From the NCBI GenBank assembly GCA_013399305.1, contig VXAI01000018.1:1129126-1193125 (forward strand): a stretch of 64,000 nt of DNA, in the 5' to 3' direction. Made by a program: the position numbers and the translations under genes. Numbering within the stretch: position 1 is the first letter of the stretch; each line of letters starts with the position of its first letter. Under the pieces are notes generated by a model, which made no database searches, was not told where the DNA came from, and worked only from the letters and a program-made list of their open reading frames with translations. The stretch comes from Rostratula benghalensis (Eukaryota > Chordata > Aves > Charadriiformes > Rostratulidae). Positions 24,101 to 36,427 of this stretch are shown here, piece after piece.

Positions 24101-27100
24101 TATTTAGCATTTGTTGGATTTGCTATTGTTTCACTGGTTCAATGGCTTCTTCCCCTGTAAAAGTCCCAGTAAAAAGGGAGGTTTTTGCTCAGTGGAACCT
24201 GTTCCTGATGCAGTTAATGCAGAGGGAAGCTGCTTCTGGGTTTTAGGTCTGTTTGTCATCATGATGATTAAGCATTTATCTGCTGTGTACACAATGGCTT
24301 ACAAATATGCACACAGCGGTTTGCAGGCTGAAGCTACAGTTCTGCTGCCACTGGAGCTCATGGCAGGGATCCCACGGCCTTCGGGGGCGTCCTGCCCCTT
24401 GGGCGAGACAGAGCAGTCTCAGTTCCTTGCTTGTGTGAGCAGGGGGATGGGGCTGAACGTGTCCCCCTGTCTCTGCCTGCTCCAGAGGGCATCCTTTCCC
24501 CCCCCCCATGGAGCACAGCAGCCTCTCTCCCTCCTGGTCTCCCATGTGGACCAGGAAAAAAGTCTGCTTACAGAAGGTTTTGCACCACTTGAGGCCATTT
24601 CTGGAGCTTGCATAGCTTGCAGGATGTTGGCTGGGCATGGGCTGGAGCAGCTTTCTCTTAGTAGGTACCAGGACTGTGAGCCCCAGGCACTGGATCGAGG
24701 AGCACCAACCTGCTCCCCAGGGGCCTCTCACCCTTCCCTCCTGTGCCAAGCTCCATCTGGCCCAGGCTTTGCTGATTCTGGGTGCACTGCTTAGTTGGCA
24801 CCAGCCCAACGTCTTAGCATGCTCCAAAACGGAGAAAATCCTCTTGTGCAAGACCCGTGTTTGAAAATCTCCCCACCAAACCTGCAGCTCCCCGGCCCTT
24901 GCGCTTACGCGGCCGAGCACCTTGCGACCATATGTCTTGGCCCAGGGTGGCACAGGCAGGAGATGAGCGTTTCTGACCCCCATCCAGGCCAAATGGAACT
25001 TGTGTTTTTGGATGCTGGTGGTGGTCTTGGCCAGGGTAGTTAAGGGGATAATCTTAGGGGTTTAGAAAGGGGAAGGTCCTACGCAGTCACATCTATTGCG
25101 CCTCCCCGTATTCCGCTTCAGAAGTATTCCCCGTGGGATTGCAATCCAGTGATGCGTTTTTATAATGGCTGCCAAAGCATTGTTGTTTTTTAATTACAGA
25201 CAGATATCTTGTAAAATTCAGCCACCAACTGGTAGGAACAGCTGCTGAGGCAGCTGCTCGGGCAGGCGGGGTGCGTGGAGCAGAGCCCTGCTGGGCATCC
25301 TCTTCCTCTGCCAGCTTTGCACTGAAACCGCGCGGGAGCCCTTAAACACAGCCCAGGGGGTCCCTCGCCTCCCGGTGGCCTGTCCTCAGCCAGGCCAGTG
25401 CTGGGTGAAGCTCAGCAGGGGTGGCAGCCATGGCACACACCAAGCAAAGAACCGGTGGCTCTTCCACTGACAACTGGAACAACTTGTATTTTTTTTGTAT
25501 GTTCAGTTTTAAGATAAGTGGTGTTTTTAAGGGAAACGAGAGTTTATCCAAGAGTTTGTCCATGTTTTCCGTGCTTTGCTGCAGAAAACCAAGTTAGGAA
25601 GGCAAACTTGTCCCTCTGCCTCACCTCTGTCTCAGTAGTATAGGGGAAGAAAAAAACAACCCACCCCACTCCTGAACCAACAAAATCTTTGTCGGTGTTG
25701 GAAGTAAAACGCGGGATTTGCTTCCCTGCTGTGGAGTTGTTGTAAGTGCTCAGGGTGGGTTGGTTGCCACGAAGGAGGAAAGTTTGCAGAACTTTGCTGA
25801 ACCAGCCCCTTCTTAATAAGGGAATCACAGAATTTCAGTTCTGAATTTGTCAGTGCTGCTGAGAAAAGCTTTGATCTTTATGTAAGACGCTGCACAGCCA
25901 CAAAGGTCACTTCTTCTCATTCGTACAAATTGTCACTAATCATTCTGTAACTGTTTCTCTCGAATAGAGGCTGTCAATCAGTGCTCCAGCTTCTGGCCTA
26001 CAGCAGCTCTCCAGTTCCTGGGGAAGCTCTCCAGAGCACAATGTCTTTTGTACCTAATTAGGGCCTTGGTGACTGATAGCTGAGCTGATAAGGATGAGAG
26101 GGGAAGCTCTAACTGCTCTTTAACTGCCTCTTGATTTCTTTTCTCCCTTCTCTTCACTGTGTTAGACCTTGTTAGACTTTTCATCTCGCTTTTTCCGACC
26201 TATTATGAAACAAAAAGTAAATAATATCTAGCAATTCATGTTGATAAATTGGAAAATGACCTGCTTTTGTGATCCATGATGCCTCGGGGTGGGCTTTATT
26301 CCAGCAGTTTGCGTTGCTGGAAGCACAGTGTTCCTAACAGGGAAGCCAGGTACTCAGATCTCCTGCTCAAAATGTATTCAAATGTATGTATACAAATTCA
26401 TATAAATGAAACAGTGCTGAATTAAAGAGAAAATAAGAGCATTTTTAAAAAGCCATGGAAAGTGTTCTGGAGATCTTCTTTTTAATAACACTATAAAATA
26501 TTTATGTAGCATCCTAAGTTTACAATCATTGTCTCTTGACAGATTTGTCTCTGTTCTGAAGACAAGAAACATAAATCCTGGCAGGACTGGTGGTCACAGT
26601 AATGAATTATTAAGGCCATGAAAATATATTCCCAAGTTGTGTCTTCAGCCTTGCCCCTGCTATGAGGTAAAAGAGAAGCGATTTTCAAACCAGAGCAGCT
26701 GTGGAGCTCCCAGGTCTGGCCTGGCTGTGGGAGCTCAGGTTGGACGAGTGGGCTTTCTGAAACTGATGTCTTCTGGAGAAAGCACAGAACTTCCCTCTAC
26801 AACAGCCACCAAAGGGAAAGCACAGAAACCCCCATGGTGTTTCTGGCACAGTGTGGCTGAGCCCCTTGGTTGACAACTTTTCCCCTTGCTGGTCTGAAAG
26901 GGTCTAGGTTTGTTTTGTTGGATGCAGAATAATTTGCATCTCTGCTCCTTCCTTCATGCAGGGTGTGAATTTGCACAGCTTTGCTGATGGGTTTTGCTGG
27001 CTCCCTGTGGGACCAGGAGGTCCTGGGTCATAGCAGTCGAGTTATGGAGGTTAGGGCTGCTTCTGAGTCCTGGTGTGTGTGTTAGCAGATGAGGTTTGCT

Positions 27101-30100
27101 GCAGAATCGGTTGAGGCTTGGAGGAGGAACAAGGTGGAGTCTTGAAATGGGGAACTTTTATGTATTTTTTCCAAAAGCATTTGAAAAGGGTGTGGAAGTC
27201 GAGCAGTCCATGGTTGCAGGGCCTGGGATGAGCTCAGCGCTGCTGGACATGGTTGTGAGCCCAGGGCAAGGACTACCTGCCCTCAGCATCTGGGAGGGTT
27301 TTAAGAAGCGACCGTGGGATTTAGTAGATGCATTGTGGGTTTCTGGAGTTCCTCACAGCCTGTCCTTATTTGAGACAGTAAAATTTGTACTCTGAAAGCT
27401 GCATTTTCATAAAAATATGAGTAAAGTGAGTTGTGATCTCTCTGCCCTCACTGGACAATTTGCCCCATAGAAGCCAAAGCTGTTGATGAGTCCTCCATAA
27501 AGAGAGTAAGGCAAAGGAAACACAGATCTGCTCTTGGTGGATTATAAATGCAGTTTATTTTCATCTCCAGTTCTGAAATCAAACTGTTCTTTGAGTTAAG
27601 ATGACTGATACCAAAAGGAAGAGGATGCTTGTGTTCAAATTCTTTTCTTTTTTTTTCCATTTGGTAATAAGTTTTGAAAAATGACCTTTTTGGAAGCATA
27701 ATTGAAAAACCAGTTGTCCTCATTCACACATATCGAAGGGCTGCTTAGCGTGGATTTGAAGCTGAGGATTAGGTGCTTTATTCTGGGTTTTGGTGATGGG
27801 CATGATGTCAGTGCTAGCACTGGAAGAAGGGCCAATTCCTGACCTTGCCTGTGATCAATTAAGTAACAAGATCCATCATAAGGTAAGTGCATGAAGCAAT
27901 AATATTGGCAGATAAATGTCAACACGACATCAAAAGCTTATTACGCTGTATCTGGATTTTGTATTAGGCTGCTGCAAGAAGGTCTCTATCTCAGACAGGT
28001 TTTTAGATGAATCCCAGGTGCTCCACGTTGGATGCGTGATATCTTTGAATGCAATTTGCTAGAAAGGTTTGTTATTCCCAACTTTGGTCTGGGCTGTGTT
28101 GTACTGATAATACTTAAAAAGAGGAGGAGCGAGTGCTTTTAAAGGCGGAGTTTGTGCTCGGCTTGGGAAGACAGGTATTACTGGGTTTGCAGATGTGGGG
28201 TTTGCTGGCAGAAGCACAAGCAGAGATTGGGTGACTGTATAACTTCCAGCTGAGCACTTCTCGGAAGGAGGCCCAGTTTTCCAGCGTTTGGGTGCTGGCA
28301 GTGAGCTCTCTGCAGATGATCAGTGCTTCTGAAAAGGAGGTCTGAGCTCTCGAAAGCTGCAAGGGAGTAACTTCTTAGAAGCGTAACCCTCCTTGTGGGG
28401 TTTGCAGTTTTAGGAAACATTATGATAAATACTGACATTTATGCCCAGTCATGCTGCTATTTTAAGAAGTTAAAAGGAATACGGGTCTTCTGCAGTCAAA
28501 GGATGCTCCAGAAGAACTAATAACATTGGAGCTTAGGCAGAAGAAAAGCGGATTTCTCCTACTTATGGGGACACGGGAGGCAATGTTTTATTCCACACAG
28601 AGCAGGCGGCAGGGAAATGGCTTTCCAGAGTCATGCACCCGTGAGAGGGTAGGTTTACTGTCAGCCTGTGTTTGGTCCAGGAGCCTGGCTTGTATTACCC
28701 TGAACAGCAAACATGACAGACGAATGGTAAGTGGATTCCCAACCGCCTCGGAGTCAGCATCAGTTCAGGTATCGCCTTCATCAGGACCAGGATCCTGGCA
28801 GTGAATTTAGGAGAAGGGGGGGAGGAGTGTCTGGTCGGAGAACTATCAAAATAAAAGGTAGAGCTGCAAACCAGCATCATAAAGCAGACCCAGCATCTTT
28901 GGCCCACGCTCAGGAAACCACATACTGTTGAAGTAAATTGGACGTAAGCAGGTGCTGAGAGAGAAACTTTCAGAACAGCTTTTAAAGGGAACTCATGGCA
29001 GGGATTGGAGGGATGGGATCAGCACTCAGTAAGTGATCCCACCATGGGCCGCAAAGCACTTGGATTTGCTGCGGGATTTTATTTATCTTTCCCATGCAGG
29101 TTTCTCTGCACATTTCTGCACCCAAAGTTAACTGTATTAAAACAAAAACGAAGTGAGCAACCTCTGTGATTCTCCCCTTGGTATAAGCCAAGCAGGTTAG
29201 TGGCACCTGCCATTTGGGTCACCCACTGGTTGCCCCAGCTTTCCCCTCATTTCCAGCAATATTAAAACAAAATAGGGTAAACTACCAGAAGTTTAGTAGA
29301 AATGCCCTCCAGGGAACTTTCTGTTGTGAGCCTTTTGAGGTTTTTGAAGTGTAGGAAGACATTATCCCTCCCCACTGCTGGGATCAGCAGCAGAACTGTC
29401 AGTCACACGCTATAAATGCATTGGGAATATGCCAATACCATTTTCAGCAGTAATACAATTCCTCTTCCTGGATTCTTTTCTGTTTTTCTTAAGGATTTGT
29501 TTTAAGCCTGGTGAAAGCTTCCTGTACAACTATTGGATTTCATCTCTTCGTTACACTCTCCCACTGTTTCAAACTCGTTTACAGACCACCCAGGACCCTC
29601 ATCACTTGCCTTAAATATTCTCCTCTTTTCTCTTTCTACACCCCAACCCCCTCCACCCTTTTGGCCTTTTTCAATCCTAATCAGATTAATCTTTACAACC
29701 CACTTCACAGCCACTTAATCAGCTCTCCATGCTCTGATCCTGTATGTGGCTTTCATCCTTGCTGGCCAGCTTCTCCAGTGGACAGAAAGGATGGAACCCA
29801 TCACTTCTCTCTGCCCACCAGGGGCTGTGGGGAATGATCTACTGCTCGTGCAACGTTCAGGACCCAAGAGGTTTGTCAGCTCTGAAGATAACAGAGGCAA
29901 TGCTCTGATAATTATTTAAATTGTGGATTTATGAGCTAGTTAATGGCGTGTTTTAAGAAATCTGCAAAGATAAGAAAAATGACAAATTTCAGCACTAACT
30001 GGAAGACAGAAATGAGAGGGGAAAATGTTAGAAGAAAATTTAAGAGCTTTCCAGTCTTTCCAAGTAAGACATCTGTTTTCTCTCTCGCTTTGTGGACGAG

Positions 30101-33100
30101 AATTTCTCAGTTGGCCTCCTTGATACGGTATCAGCAACTCCTCTGTTTCTACCACAGCATCGTGGTGCTTCAGGCTCCACAACCATGTCCACCAGGCAGG
30201 AATGGCTGCTTGGCCTGGAACCCTCTGCTGTGATGGGGCAGCATTCACACCTGGCTTGGGACTTGCTCAGACCTTGTCTAGAGCCCTCACACAGGTTTAC
30301 CCAGCCATGCGTGCTCTGAATGGTCAAAACCAGTCTTCATGGCAATAAGTATACAATTTTTTTATCATGATTCATGGTGTGGACATGAAAAACCTGTCTT
30401 TTCTGGTCTCCTACATAACAATGTGCCAGCTGCAGTCTAGGGAGAGTTCATCTTCTCATCCATTCCCACCTTCCCCAGTGTTAGTAGGGGTTTAACCATC
30501 ATTCCAGTTCCCTTGCTTCAGAGACCTTTGGGATGATGCAGCTGTTGGTGTCTGCCAAGGTTTAGTGCTCTTCTTTTTTCCATAGTGTTTGCTCTCAAGG
30601 ATTCAGAAGTCTAAGCAAAACTGAAACGTGAATTCTGCCATTTCACGTGGTAGCAGCTGCAAAATGGTGTACATGGAGCTACTCACATACAATTAAATTA
30701 TCCAAAAAACAACCTACATCTTAGCCACCTGCTTTTGCAGGCAAAACAAAATAACTGCATGCTTTTAATTTCAGATAGAGTTTAAACAAATATGGTGTTG
30801 GTTTACAAGCTGGTGCTTTCTTCTTTGGAGATCAGATTACATTTTCATCGGATTATAAAAACGTGCTACTGCTTAATCCCTTTTTTTGACAATTCAATGT
30901 GTTAAATTGTTTAATGAATTCCCACATAATAGAGGAGTCTGTCCTAATTTAATAAGTAAAATATTGAATTTGTTGCCTACAAAACAGCAGAAGAGTTCTA
31001 CTGAAGAAGCCACCGAGGAGCAGGTGTGTTTGTGTGTTTCTCCTCCTCTGGTCTCTTACTGGGGTTGTTTTACAGGAATAGCCATAAGGAGCTGTTCCAG
31101 TTCTTAGGATACTTTTATGCATACACCAAAAGTTTTTGTTTTAGCTTAAAGTTTTATTTCCACTGAAATGTTGATTTGTCCAGGAGAAGGACTAGCCATT
31201 GGCAAAATTTCATAAATAGTAGGGGCCTTCCATTTGCTGGTAAAAATTTGAATTATTTGCATATCTTCTATTTCCATTTCAATGATGCTGTTTCCCTGCA
31301 ATCCTTTGTGTTTTCAAGCTTTCTGCATTGAACATATACTTGATTTGAATTAGAGCACACAGCAGTGTCACTTCAGTAATCAGGGGGGTGATGGCCTGCT
31401 ACAATTCCCAGACACATTTCCCTCCCTCCCACCCATAGATCAGGAGGAATTTCACCTATGTCTTCAGTACAGTTTTGGGTTTGTGGGAGGTTTTTTTGTG
31501 CCTTGCAACTATTACAGTGCTCACAGCAAGCTCTCGTAATTCTGTAAAAAGAAAAATGTGGCATTTGGATGGTGCACGAAGGAGTTAATAGTAAGTCTCT
31601 GCTGTGGTGTTTTGCTCCGAAGTCGTGTGCGCCAAAATGACCTTTAATCTTGGAATATAAATCACTTTCCAGTCCTATTATTTGTAAAATCCTACAGGCT
31701 TGCAAATGCACAAAAGAAGCCTTTGTCTCTTATTAATTTAATTTATAGGTTAAAGTTTCAAATCAGTGGCAAGCAAAAGCTGATTTACTATTCACTTCAG
31801 GAATTGCTCTTCTGGAAAGCACAGCGTTTGCTAGACTGCCTAGAAATCGTGCTATGTAATTAGGAGCTTCTGTAATTATATATAATGTAATATAATTTGC
31901 TTATCTTTTTTGGTATGTATTATACATAAAAGCGGGGAGGGTAATTCAATGTGGATTAGCTCTTTCAACCCTAAAAATTCAACAGATCAGTAAAAACACT
32001 GGGTTTTGTCTTATTATATTAACATCGTGTCAGGATCAATGTTTTCAAGCATTTGAAGTTGCTGCCCTGTTCTTTTATGCAGATAATCATCCCATCTTCT
32101 CTTGTACAATGCCGTCTGTGCTGCAAGAAAAAGTAGCCACTCCTGTGATAAAACTTAGAAAAAAAGCAGTGTGGAGCTTTTCCCCACCATTTTAAAGCAA
32201 GATGTCCATTCCTACTTTTTAAAATTTGATTTAAACTATGAAATTCCTGTGTGGAATCCGATGTGGGACACTGGTTTCTTGTTGCAGAGTTAGGAGTGTT
32301 CCCATCTTTCATTTCCCAAACAAACCCCTGGGTTTTCTAGTTAAGAAATTTTGTAACCCAAGTTTTCTAGTCTGTCTCAAAGTAACTCAAGAAAAAAAAA
32401 AAATTGAACTTTTTCATACCCGTGCCATCATAGCACATACGAGTGTAAAATCTTTGACAGCTCAGGGTGCTCTCTAGAAGCTTTTGCCTCTTTTCCCAAT
32501 TTGCATGGGAAAGTAGGGATTGTGAATGGTTGCCCTTGGAAGCACTATGGAAATATTTGTATTAAAAATGGTATTTATCTTACTCATACTCCTGAATTCA
32601 CTTATCTATATTTTCCAAGGATCATATTCTTCCTCATCCCTTTCAGCCTGGCTGTCTTGATGGCTAAAAGGGGTTTTATTGCTTTAGCATTAATCAAGAC
32701 ATTTGACAGAATTGAACTGGATCCCGTCCAATTAGATGGAGACAATATTGAATTTCGAACTGTCATGTTGGATCCATTTGAATGTAACACAAGCTTGTCG
32801 GTCTCTGTAATCAATACATGGCTTTAATAATCCCAGGAATGAATGACCACCTTTCCCCTGTGGCCGTGGATGGTGGCTGAAGTTGGTGAAGCTGTACCTG
32901 GGCCCTGCTGGGGTTTCCCATCAGCTGCTGAGGGCACCGAACAGAAAGCTCCATGAGATACGTAGGGAAAAGGTGGTGGGTGGGTTTTTTTTTTCTTTTC
33001 TTAGAGCCATGTTCAATGAACTCACCTTCCTCGAGGAACCTGCTGACATCTTCAGGAGTCCTGCTGCTGGTTCCCCTCTTCCCCAAGGCTCAGCTGCCTT

Positions 33101-33156
33101 AGTGAGTTGGGACCAGCACCCCTTTTTCACGTTTCCCCTTAGGACTGTCCCCCCCT
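21160..33156 (+). other. LMF1 downstream intron, first 12 kb, unique sequence
   Basis: No exon, RNA gene or CR1 copy could be recognised over about 12 kb, the longest CR1-free stretch of the window. The two overlapping open frames near 24.1-25.0 kb (227 codons on +, 238 codons on -) lie in GC-rich DNA, resemble no family I know and are judged fortuitous. Sequence at 29440-29830 is markedly C+T rich on +. Blocks at about 22820-23000 and 32560-32835 are AT-rich and free of simple repeats, in the style of conserved non-coding elements. Confidence 0.4.
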
Positions 33157-33192
33157 TATTTTTTTTTACTATTTTTATTATTATTTTTTTTC
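33157..33192 (+). repeat. T-rich low-complexity tract
   Basis: Runs of T interspersed with TTA units immediately upstream of the CR1 fragment at 33198. Confidence 0.85.
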
Positions 33193-33197
33193 AATAT

Positions 33198-33391
33198 GAG
33201 AATGGTGAAACACTGGTCCAGGTTGCCCAGAAAGGTGGTAGATGTCTCATCCCTGGAAACATTAAAGGTCAAGTTGGAAGGGGCTCTGGGGAACCTGGTG
33301 TGGTTGAAGAAGTTCCTCCTCTTTGCTGGAGGGTCGGTCTAGATGACCTTTAAAGGTCGTTTCCAACCCAAAAATTATTCTACGATTCTGT
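33198..33391 (+). mobile_element. CR1 non-LTR retrotransposon, 3' fragment
   Basis: Sense-oriented CR1 3' fragment. GGTCCAGGTTGCCCAGAAAGG corresponds to the end of ORF2. It is followed by AAACATTAAAGGTCAAG, GGGTCGGTCTAGATGACC, TTTAAAGGTCGTTTCC and AACCC with a diverged ATTCTACGATTCTGT tail. The coding part is only about 30 codons and is not intact. Confidence 0.9.
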
Positions 33392-35610
33392 TACTGCTTT
33401 TTTAACTTCTGTGTGTCCCTCACAGGGAGGAGAGCGTGGGGAGACATTAACCCACAACTACTGGAGCTGAGCCAATTCTGCTCGGCAAAGAATACTATTA
33501 AAGAGCATTTGTTGAAATCTAAAATGCGGGTTGGCTTTAATACCCACTAGTCTAACTGCATCGCCTGCCACACAGAACCGTGTACGTTTGTTGGTAGCTC
33601 AAGGGCCTTGCAACAGTCTTCATCTTGTTTGATAAAATTTCCTGTCATCTGTCTAAGGAGTAGAAATAGGATCCCACCCAGGAGGTGGCCCACACTCTGT
33701 ATGAAATGAGCTAGGGTTGGTAAGTCCTTAAGGCAATAGTTGCAATTAACAGTTTGCAAGCAGCCCACCATGGAAATCTGCTTGAATGTGTTACCCTTGG
33801 CCCCAAGGCAAATAAGTGAATTATTTTAATTCAAGGAGTTAATTGCAATTTTAGCAGCCTTTCAATACCAAGTTTGGCAGACAATGTGGAACGCTGTCCT
33901 GCTGTACTCTAAGCCAAGTGACTGGGAACACCGACACAGATGTTGAAAGCCAACATGGGCAAGAACAGGCTGAGAATGTTTCTTGACTCATTATGTCACT
34001 TGTTAATGATATTTTTTTTTTTCAGTCTTCCTGCCACGCTTCAAGTTTGCTGCAAATCACCTCAAAGAGTATTTCTAGCAGCTAGAGAAAGAGCCCTTGT
34101 GTGAGAGGACAGTGTGGTCAGATCCTGGGATCTCTAACCAGTAGCTGCCAGCTCAGAGTGCTGTCTCCCTTTGCCCTCTCTCACTGGATCTGTTGGTAAA
34201 CAGAGCTGATGGACGTTTCACAGCCTGTTCCTCCCTTTGAACATTGAACCTGAACTATCTGAGTGCACCAGGGATTGACAGGAGAGAGCAGGAGCCAGAG
34301 AAAACTGCAGTAACCTCTTTTTCTCTGCCAAAAGAAGTGAAAGGATAATGTAGCATGTAGTTATCAAAGGGTATTTTCTCAAAGCCGGTCAAACCTGACT
34401 TTCCTCATTGAATGTTGGTTTTATTATGTAGAGAGCAACTTGCTTTGGTAAGTTGTTGAGATTAAAGTTCACATGAGGGTACTTCTCTGAGTTCTTGCTC
34501 CCCAGTTTTGTGTACTGACCTTGGGTTTGGGTGCTGCTGTTAGGGAAACTTTTTCTTCCAGCAGTTCTTGTGCCCACCTTGATTCTACCAGAAAACACTT
34601 GGGAAGGTCCCACAGAGGTTGTCAAAGACAGACTGAGGGTGCCAGGAGAGGGTCAACACCCGAACCCCTCCAAGGGAAGGCAGCTGATCCCTCTCCATGT
34701 CAGGGTGCTCTGGTTTGCTCCTGGGGGTCCTAAATGGATGCTCTTCTGCTAAACATGTTTTCCTTCTGCCAGCAGTCACCACACAGTGGCTTTGTGGGGC
34801 AGGAGCTCGTTGTGAGGGGCTAAGGAGCTCACCATTTCTTGGCCAAATCTTACCGAGATGCTGCTTGTAAGAGTTGCTCAGCATTTCTAGCAGGTTGATC
34901 CCTTTGTTTCCCAGAAACATGCACACGCAAAGTTTTAAAAGGGCAATCCTTTAATTCTTTAAGCCACTAGTCTGAATTTCATCATGGTCTGTGAATTTGT
35001 CATCATCGAGAATTTTCCTTTAGAAGTTTTGCAAGGAATGTAACCAGAAGTATGTCTTTAAAAAGCCGTTTTTCTCCATTAAGGCATTTCCCATCTGCAG
35101 CACGTTTGATCGTTACTACTCCTCTGTGTCTGTTTGTGTGCAATTTTCATCAAGCTGCTCCGGCCTTACATTTTCCTAACCATGAGCAAGATCTGACGGG
35201 GCTTTTTATAACTCCCTTTTGCAGTTACCCCTGCCAAATATGCAGCAGCAACACACGTGACCCCACTGTGCTACCAGCAGACAAGCGTTAGCCGATTACC
35301 TTGGGGGGATGTAAAGGCCAGCAGTAGTTAACGAAGGCGGCCGGTTCGCTGCTGAAATATTGGAGGTTTGCTTTCTATTGTTTTATTACTCCTGCAAGTC
35401 TCGGCAGCGTGATTAACATCAAACCTCATCTCTTTCCTCGGGATCCGAAGTGAGTTTCTCAAGCTGATGGGTGAGGGTGGAGGGGAGTTCCCGGGGATGA
35501 TGGAGCGCGATGCTGCGCGGAGGTGAAAGCCGCCTGCGTTGCGTGATGTCACGAAATGCGGAACTTTCTACACTGGAAAGTGCTTGAGAGATTTGCAGTT
35601 GATTTTGCAG
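33392..35610 (+). other. LMF1 downstream intron, unique sequence
   Basis: No gene recognised. A T run ending in TTCAG (34012-34025) looks like a splice acceptor, but the frame that follows closes after 16 codons without a good donor. Confidence 0.45.
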
Positions 35611-36427
35611 AATCACAGACTATCAGGGGCTGGAAGGCACCTTGAAAGATCATCCAGTCCAATCCCCCTGCCAGAGCAGGAACACCCAGATCAGGTCACA
35701 CAGGAACGCATCCAGACGGGTCTTGAATGTCTCCAGAGAAGGAGACTCCACAACCTCTCTGGGCAGCCCCTTCCAGTGTTCTGTTACCCTCAGTGTGAGG
35801 AAGTTTTTCCTCATATTTAAATGGAACCTCCTGTGTTCCAACTTGTACCCATTGCCCCTTGTCCTATCATAGGCTGTCACTGAGAAGAGCCTGGCTCCAT
35901 CCTCCTGACACTCACCCTTTCCATATTTATAAACATTAATGAGGTCACCCCTCAGTCTCCTCTTCTCCAAGCTAAAGAGACCCAGCTCCCTCAGCCTTTC
36001 CTCATACGGGAGATGCCCCACTCCCCTAATCATCTTTGTGGCTCTACGCTGGACTCTCTCCAGCAATTCCCTGTCTCTCTGGAACTGAGGGGCCCAGAGC
36101 TGGACACACTATTCCAGATGGGGTCTCACCAGGGCAGAGTAGAGGGGGAGGAGAACTTCTCTGGACCTACTGACCACAGCCCTTCTAATACACCCCAGGA
36201 TGCCATTGGCCTTCCTGGCCACCAGGGCACAGTGCTGGTTCATGGTCATCCTGCTGTCTACCAGGACCCCTAGGTCCCTTTCCCCATTACTGTTCTCCAA
36301 CTGGGCAGTTCCTCAACCTATACTGGTACCTGGGGTTGTTCTTGCCCGGATGTAGGATTCTACACTTGTTCTTGTTAAATTTCATTAAATTTCTCCCTGC
36401 CCAGCTTTCCAGCCTGTCCAGATTTCT
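35611..36427 (-). mobile_element. CR1 non-LTR retrotransposon, 817-base antisense copy
   Basis: The longest CR1 copy of the window, on the minus strand. On + it begins with the inverted tail AATCACAGACTATCAGGGG, passes the 3' untranslated end (CCAGTCCAATCCCCCTGCC, CAGAGCAGGAACACC) and then runs backwards through the C-terminal third of ORF2. It is lost near GATTTCT at 36427. It shares the tail type and ORF2 end of the sense copy at 6075-6331, so both belong to one subfamily. It is truncated at the 5' side, as is usual for CR1, so the endonuclease and the reverse-transcriptase core are missing. Confidence 0.96.
35650..36427 (-). pseudogene. CR1 ORF2 (reverse-transcriptase protein) C-terminal remnant
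   Basis: Read on the minus strand, this is the end of the CR1 ORF2 polyprotein, downstream of the reverse-transcriptase catalytic core. The start shows [17 protein letters not shown] and [10 protein letters not shown] frameshift close to 36300 moves the reading into [14 protein letters not shown] and KANGILGC, which runs to [13 protein letters not shown] stop at 36111-36109 interrupts the frame where a tyrosine is usual. The same frame then continues through [29 protein letters not shown], the [17 protein letters not shown] segment and the [16 protein letters not shown] motif close to the C-terminus. One frameshift and one stop in about 260 codons means modest decay. It has no catalytic domain and no promoter and is a dead retrotransposon fragment. 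Confidence 0.92.

Noticed and set aside
24111..24992. Overlapping long open frames on both strands (227 and 238 codons)
   Set aside because: GC-rich DNA with few stop codons; no recognisable domain, no splice structure and mutually overlapping frames. Best explained by chance.
25821..25840. GGAATCACAGAATTTCAG as a possible inverted CR1 tail
   Set aside because: Only about 12 bases match and nothing downstream resembles the CR1 3' end.
30886..31107. Open frame ending near CCGAGGAGCAG/GTGTGT as an exon
   Set aside because: There is a donor-like end but no convincing acceptor upstream and no known protein similarity.
32501..32827. 108-codon open frame with a possible membrane segment
   Set aside because: Resembles no family I know and the minus strand is open too. 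Reported instead as a candidate conserved non-coding block.
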